Assembly (NCBI GenBank): GCA_045586595.1
Contig: JAZNAQ010000011.1
Coordinates: 6,402-70,401, forward strand
Direction: 5' to 3'
Source: SIG480 sp045586595
Lineage (GTDB): Bacteria; Bacillota; Clostridia; Oscillospirales; JAAYXM01
Length of the DNA stretch: 64,000 nt
Below are positions 59,417 to 64,000 of this stretch, piece by piece. Numbering within the stretch: position 1 is the first letter of the stretch; each line of letters begins with the position of its first letter. The translations under genes and the position numbers were made by a program. The notes under the pieces were generated by a model, which was given only the letters and a program-made list of their open reading frames with translations, did no database searches and had not been told where the DNA came from.

Positions 59417-60393
59417 TGAGTAACTATGGAACATGTCCTTACTGCCATTCGAATATAATATATTCGCAATTTGGAACCAATCAAGTCCATGAATTGATTG
59501 AGTGTCCAAGTTGTGGAAGATTTGAAATCAGGAAATTACCTTTTCAGACAGGAAAAGATATTAAAGATGAAACTGCTTCATATTTGTATTATCACTCTGA
59601 GGATAGGTTCTTAAATTTTCTTGGAGATAAGGATTTATATGAAAGTGATTATAGTCATTCAGAAGATATTTCGTATGTGTCCAGAGAAGAGATACTTGCT
59701 TTTCAACCAAAAAGTTTTGCCGAAAGAATCGACATGATATTATTAGAATTTGCCAAAAAATCTGATTTTATTGGTGAAGAAATAGTACTTTCAAAAGAGC
59801 AAACATATAGTTTGCTATTCATAAAAAGACATGATGCAGAAGGAAATCTTTTGAAAAAAGAGATAGTTTCCTCGCAATTGCGTGAAATAACTGACTATTT
59901 AGAAGAAAATAAATATACAGAAGGTTACTATCAAGATGGTGCCGTGTTTGTTTTGAAGCCTGAAGGGTGGAAAAGAGTGGACGAGTTGCAGAAAAATGCA
60001 ACTGCAAACTCAAAAACTGCTTTTGTAGCAATGTCTTTTGATAAGGAAATGAAACCTATTGAAGATGCTATTAGAGCAGCAATCACAAAGTGTAAATTCG
60101 TACCGATGATTATTAAGGACAAGGAATATAATAGGCAGATTGTTCCAGAGATACTTCATGAAATAAGACAATCAAGATTTGTTGTTGCAGAATTTACTAA
60201 TCACAATAATGGTGCTTATTATGAGGCTGGATATGCTTTTGCTTTAGGAAAAGAAGTGATTCATCTTTGTAACGATGATAGTTTTGAACAAGATGCACAT
60301 TTTGACGTAAAGCAAGTTAACACAATTCGCTGGAAAACTACAGAAGATTTAGAGCAAAAACTTATTAAAAGAATAAACGCAACCATATCATGA
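59416..60393 (+). CDS. Zinc-ribbon protein with nucleoside 2-deoxyribosyltransferase-like C-terminal domain
   Basis: The N-terminus has four Cys in zinc-ribbon spacing (C7, C10, C30, C33). The C-terminal third (about 200-325) reads FVAMSFDKEM, IVPEILHEIRQSRFVVAEFT and NGAYYEAGYAFALGKEVIHLC, the plan of nucleoside 2-deoxyribosyltransferase/TIR-like folds; Glu270 sits where the catalytic Glu is expected. Related domains cleave glycosidic bonds of nucleosides or NAD. The ATG shares one base with the mod stop, so it is translated with mod. Its place between mod and res suggests an effector controlled by restriction status. Confidence 0.75.
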   Translation: MSNYGTCPYCHSNIIYSQFGTNQVHELIECPSCGRFEIRKLPFQTGKDIKDETASYLYYHSEDRFLNFLGDKDLYESDYSHSEDISYVSREEILAFQPKSFAERIDMILLEFAKKSDFIGEEIVLSKEQTYSLLFIKRHDAEGNLLKKEIVSSQLREITDYLEENKYTEGYYQDGAVFVLKPEGWKRVDELQKNATANSKTAFVAMSFDKEMKPIEDAIRAAITKCKFVPMIIKDKEYNRQIVPEILHEIRQSRFVVAEFTNHNNGAYYEAGYAFALGKEVIHLCNDDSFEQDAHFDVKQVNTIRWKTTEDLEQKLIKRINATIS

Positions 60394-60410
60394 TTCGGTT
60401 AGGTGATAAC

Positions 60411-63400
60411 ATGAAATTTAACTTTAAAATACAACAATATCAAAGCGATGCTGTTGAGGCGGTCTGCAGTGTATTTGCAGGGCAAGGCTTCAATAGCGGT
60501 ATAGGATATCGCAGGGACTTGGGTAATGTTAAGCCGAACAACAACGAGCAAATCAAGCTTTCTTCTGCTGATGAGTATGGCGAGGAGCTTGACCTTGCAA
60601 ATGATTCGGGATTTAAGAATGATGAGGTTTATCTTTCTAATGATACTCTTCTTCAGAACATCCACGAATTGCAGAATGCCAATAACATTAAGCTTTCCCC
60701 TTCCCTTGTCAAGGATTTAGGCAGATGCTCTCTTGATGTTGAAATGGAAACAGGTACAGGAAAGACGTATGTTTACATAAAGACTATGTTTGAGCTTAAC
60801 AAGAGATATGGCTGGAGTAAGTTTATCGTTGTTGTTCCGTCTATTGCTATCCGTGAGGGCGTTGCCAAAACTTTCGAGATTACGGCTGACCACTTCATGG
60901 AGCATTACGGAAAGAAAGCGAGATTCTTTGTCTATGACAGCTCTAACCTTAATGCGATTGATAACTTCTCCGCAAGCTCGGGCATCAATGTTATGATAAT
61001 CAACACCCAGGCTTTTGCATCTTCCCTTAAAGAGGATGGCAAGAGCAAGGAAGCGAGAATTATCTATTCAAAGCGCGATGAATTCCAGTCGCGCAGACCG
61101 ATTGATGTTATCAAGGCGAACAGACCCATTATCATCCTCGACGAGCCTCAGAAGATGGGCGGCGATGTAACACAGAAGGCGCTCAAGAACTTTAATCCGT
61201 TATTTACGCTCAATTATTCAGCTACACACAAGACACAACATAATCTTGTGTATGTTCTTGATGCGCTTGATGCTTACAACAAGCGTCTTGTAAAGAAAAT
61301 TGAGGTTAAGGGCTTTGAAGTTAAGAACTTCCGTGGAACGGACAAGTATTTGTTCTTAGAAAGTATAGTTCTTTCTCCAAAGAAGCCACCTATGGCTAAA
61401 ATCGAGCTTGAAATTGGTTACAACAAATCCATCAACCGCGAAACTCGCATCCTCGGTGTTGGTGATAATCTATTTTATGTTTCGCAGGAGATGGAGCAAT
61501 ACAGAGGTTATTCTATTTCCGAGATTGACCCGATTCGCGGATGCGTAACCTTCACTAACGGTGAGGTTATAAGTACAGGCGATGTTGTTGGCGATGTTTC
61601 GGAAAAGGATATGCGCAGAATTCAGATTCGAGAAACTATTCTTTCGCACTTTGAGAAAGAGGAAAAACTCTTCAATCGCGGAATTAAAACGCTTTCGCTT
61701 TTCTTCATAGACGAGGTTGCGAAGTACCGTCAGTATGATGAAAATGGCGATGAAGTGCTTGGGGAATATGGTCGCATATTTGAAGAAGAGTATCTGAGCA
61801 TCCTTAACGAGAATATAACGATATACGGAACAGAGTACCAGGAATACCTCAAAAAGACCGGTTCGGATATCCCGAAAACGCATAAGGGATATTTCAGTAT
61901 TGATAAGAAAACCGGAAGAAGTGTTGATAGTGCCTTAAAACGTGGAAGTGAGTTCTCCGATGATATTTCTGCGTATGACCTTATCCTGAAGAATAAGGAG
62001 AGACTTCTTTCTTTTGATGAGCCGACGAGGTTTATCTTCTCTCACTCTGCGCTTCGCGAAGGCTGGGACAACCCGAACGTATTCCAGATATGCACATTAA
62101 GGCACTCCGACAGTAACACTGCAAAGCGGCAAGAGGTTGGTCGTGGGCTTCGTCTTTGCGTCAATCAGCAAGGTAACCGTATGGATGCGGAAACCTGCGG
62201 CGAATTGGTACATGAGATCAATGTGCTCACAGTTATTGCAAACGAGAGTTATAAAACTTTCGTTTCGGATTTGCAGTCTGATATCAAAGCAGTTCTTTAT
62301 GACAGACCGCTTGCGGCAACAAGCGAATACTTCAAAGGTAAGTTCGTTGATGTCAATGGAACAAAAACCGAAATTGATGAGAGAACTGCAAATGCTATTG
62401 AATTCTACCTCATTGCAAACGGCTATGTCGATATGGACAGAAAAGTTACGGATAAGTACCGTAATGATTTTGCGAGCTGTGCGCTTGCGCCGTTGCCGCT
62501 GGATATTGCTGATATGGCAGGTGGCATACACAAGCTTGTTCAGGCGGTATTTGATGAGTCTGTACTCAATGAGATGATTGCAAACGGTAACGAAACCAAG
62601 GTTAAGGATAATCCGTTAAACGATAATTTCTACAAGAAGGAATTTCAGACACTTTGGAACTACATTAATCATAAGTATGCATACAGAGTTGAGTTTGACA
62701 GCGATGAGCTTATTGCAAAGTCTATCGAGTCAATAAGTGAAAATCTCTTTGTTTCTGAACTTAAGTACACAACTTCTATCGGACGTCAGAAAAATGAAAT
62801 GAACGAACACGAAGTTGAGCGTGGCGCGTCTTTTGATGTTGCGAAAACAAAGACAACTGTTCTCAAACACAACGAGACAAGCGCGATTAAATATGACCTT
62901 ATAGGCAAAATTGCCGAAGGGACTATGCTCACACGCAGAACTGTTGCAAAGATTCTTTCGGGGCTGAATAATGATAAGATTTATATGTTCAAGCATAACC
63001 CGGAAGAGTTTATCACAAAGGTAACGCGTCTTATAAACGAGCAGAAGGCGACTATGATTGTTGATCATATCACTTATGACCAAACAAGCGGAACGTATGA
63101 TAATGACATCTTCACCGCCGAAAAAAGTAGCCAGAGTTTCGATAAGGCATTTGTTGCTTCAAAAGCAATTCAGGATTATGTATTTACAGATGGAACGGCA
63201 GAAAACAGCGTAGAACGCCGCTTTGTTGAGGATTTGGATTCCGCGGAAGAAGTTTGTGTATATGCAAAGCTTCCTAAAGGATTCCATATTCCAACTCCGG
63301 TTGGCAATTACTCACCGGACTGGGCAATAGCGTTTAACGAAGGTACTGTGAAGCATATCTACTTTATAGCTGAAACTAAAGGAACTATGGAAAGTCTGAA

Positions 63401-63530
63401 TCTGCGCCCAATCGAACAAGCGAAAATAGCTTGCGCAAAGAAGCTCTTTAATGAAATTTCGACCGACAATGTCAAGTATCACGATGTTGACAGTTATCAG
63501 AACTTGCTTAACATTATGAACACATTATAA
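60411..63530 (+). CDS. res: Type III restriction endonuclease subunit (Res)
   Basis: Res is the ATP-dependent translocase and nuclease of a type III system. Walker A METGTGKTY (Lys118), motif II LDEPQ (Asp244), SHSALREGWDNPNVFQ and EVGRGLRL (575-581) form the helicase; the C-terminal PD-(D/E)xK nuclease is seen as SPDWAIAF (Asp970) and FIAETKG (Glu988, Lys990). 1,039 residues from the ATG at 60411 after AGGTG; an in-frame ATG at 60390 overlaps the previous stop but lacks a site. All key residues are present, so it looks active. Confidence 0.93.
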   Translation: MKFNFKIQQYQSDAVEAVCSVFAGQGFNSGIGYRRDLGNVKPNNNEQIKLSSADEYGEELDLANDSGFKNDEVYLSNDTLLQNIHELQNANNIKLSPSLVKDLGRCSLDVEMETGTGKTYVYIKTMFELNKRYGWSKFIVVVPSIAIREGVAKTFEITADHFMEHYGKKARFFVYDSSNLNAIDNFSASSGINVMIINTQAFASSLKEDGKSKEARIIYSKRDEFQSRRPIDVIKANRPIIILDEPQKMGGDVTQKALKNFNPLFTLNYSATHKTQHNLVYVLDALDAYNKRLVKKIEVKGFEVKNFRGTDKYLFLESIVLSPKKPPMAKIELEIGYNKSINRETRILGVGDNLFYVSQEMEQYRGYSISEIDPIRGCVTFTNGEVISTGDVVGDVSEKDMRRIQIRETILSHFEKEEKLFNRGIKTLSLFFIDEVAKYRQYDENGDEVLGEYGRIFEEEYLSILNENITIYGTEYQEYLKKTGSDIPKTHKGYFSIDKKTGRSVDSALKRGSEFSDDISAYDLILKNKERLLSFDEPTRFIFSHSALREGWDNPNVFQICTLRHSDSNTAKRQEVGRGLRLCVNQQGNRMDAETCGELVHEINVLTVIANESYKTFVSDLQSDIKAVLYDRPLAATSEYFKGKFVDVNGTKTEIDERTANAIEFYLIANGYVDMDRKVTDKYRNDFASCALAPLPLDIADMAGGIHKLVQAVFDESVLNEMIANGNETKVKDNPLNDNFYKKEFQTLWNYINHKYAYRVEFDSDELIAKSIESISENLFVSELKYTTSIGRQKNEMNEHEVERGASFDVAKTKTTVLKHNETSAIKYDLIGKIAEGTMLTRRTVAKILSGLNNDKIYMFKHNPEEFITKVTRLINEQKATMIVDHITYDQTSGTYDNDIFTAEKSSQSFDKAFVASKAIQDYVFTDGTAENSVERRFVEDLDSAEEVCVYAKLPKGFHIPTPVGNYSPDWAIAFNEGTVKHIYFIAETKGTMESLNLRPIEQAKIACAKKLFNEISTDNVKYHDVDSYQNLLNIMNTL

Positions 63531-63583
63531 GATAAACGCTGAGTAAAAAACAAACTCTAATTGTTTTAGAGAGGAAGTTTAAT

Positions 63584-64000
63584 ATGAATATCAAAGGTGT
63601 AATTTATATACTTACAAATCCGTCGTTTCCGCAATATGTAAAAATCGGATACGCGGATGATGTGCAGAAACGCTTGCAGCAACTCAATCGCAGCGAGTGC
63701 ACTCCGTTTGCATTCCGCATCTATGCTACATATGAAGTTGATGCACGACTGGATGATTTGAAACTGCATAAAATGATTGATCAAATCAATCCAAATTTGC
63801 GCTCTATTGATAATGTTGATGGCAAAAAGCGAGTTCGTGAGTTTTATGCTATGTCACCCGAAACTGCCTATGCAATTTGCGAGATGATTGCAGAACTCGG
63901 TGGTCGTCGTGATAAATTACGCCTTTATGAGCTTTCTACTCAAGAACGCCAAAGCGAAGAATTGGCTCAGGATATTGAAGAACAGCACATTGAGCGTCTT
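63584..64000 (+). CDS. GIY-YIG/T5orf172-type nuclease (3' end beyond window)
   Basis: From the ATG at 63584 (site AGAGGAAG) 139 residues are open to the edge. GVIYILTNPSFPQYVKIGYADDVQKRLQQL holds the GIY-YIG-like core (given here as a motif block), with a Tyr at VIYIL, Lys-Ile-Gly and an Arg, then LDDLKLHKMID and FYAMSPETA. These domains occur in homing and restriction nucleases and often sit beside type III restriction genes. It lies 53 bases after res and is likely in the same operon. Confidence 0.8.
   Translation, partial: MNIKGVIYILTNPSFPQYVKIGYADDVQKRLQQLNRSECTPFAFRIYATYEVDARLDDLKLHKMIDQINPNLRSIDNVDGKKRVREFYAMSPETAYAICEMIAELGGRRDKLRLYELSTQERQSEELAQDIEEQHIERL

Larger units (their letters stand above)
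46684..64000 (+). mobile_element. Integrated plasmid/ICE-type element (left end; right end outside window)
   Basis: The left limit is the break in cotJC. Inside, all genes are on the plus strand and include RepA-N, ParB, TnpV, two MobC-like proteins and an oriT-like region, typical of conjugative or mobilizable elements of Clostridia, followed by a defence locus. No integrase, relaxase, transfer gene or second attachment site is in the window, so the class and length (at least 17.3 kb) are open. Confidence 0.75.

Overview
The window looks like a chromosome segment of a spore-forming, low-to-mid GC Firmicute of class Clostridia. The evidence is dipicolinate synthase (dpaA/dpaB), the germination protein YpeB, a coat-type manganese catalase (CotJC), RNase Y with YmdB, FakA/DegV/Asp23 proteins, a THF riboswitch, a tryptophan T-box, and sigma-A promoters of TTGACA-17-TATAAT type with Shine-Dalgarno sites of AGGAGG type. 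No species can be named from the sequence alone.

Positions 1 to about 46,680 are ordinary core chromosome, mostly short operons separated by strong hairpin terminators that often serve convergent genes. In order they are: an acetyltransferase-only glmU, pth and mfd on the minus strand; trmN6; rny, ymdB and an SbcD-like phosphoesterase; yebC and degV; a 50-residue Asn/Gln-only protein; dinB; guaB; asp23, fakA, recG and a metal-chelate ABC importer; gtrA; mntP and pyrR; thrS; tRNA-Arg; a membrane group (NfeD-like, SPFH, MscL); folT under a THF riboswitch, with uppP; dpaA and dpaB; ypeB; an AEC transporter and a lipoprotein; nfo and yfcE; two FemAB paralogues; a Cys-rich small protein; an AI-2E family transporter; rluB-like and rsmE; a lone trpB under a Trp T-box; tex with a DUF212 protein; and a TIGR04076 protein.

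At about 46,684 the picture changes abruptly. The minus-strand cotJC gene lacks its first ~57 codons, and plus-strand plasmid/ICE-type genes begin: RepA-N, ParB, TnpV, an oriT-like repeat and hairpin, and two MobC-like ribbon-helix-helix proteins. No integrase, relaxase or second end is in view, so an integrated element of at least 17.3 kb runs past the right edge. Because the interrupted gene is a sporulation gene, a skin-like excisable element is possible but unproven; a simple insertion or an assembly join would look the same here.

The element carries a compact defence locus from 50,312 to beyond 64,000. It encodes an XRE regulator, a SNF2-type helicase with a C-terminal SLOG (DUF2493) domain, a DUF4391 protein, an unrecognised 284-residue protein, a HEPN-like protein (R-N-x3-H motif) overlapping a SieB-like two-helix membrane protein, a type III methyltransferase (Mod), a zinc-ribbon/nucleoside-deoxyribosyltransferase-like protein between mod and res, the type III restriction subunit (Res), and a GIY-YIG nuclease cut by the window edge. 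All genes lie on one strand with very small gaps or overlaps. The likely reading is a type III restriction system extended with a remodelling helicase and at least two independent abortive-infection-type effectors; this arrangement is the strongest candidate here for an undescribed system.
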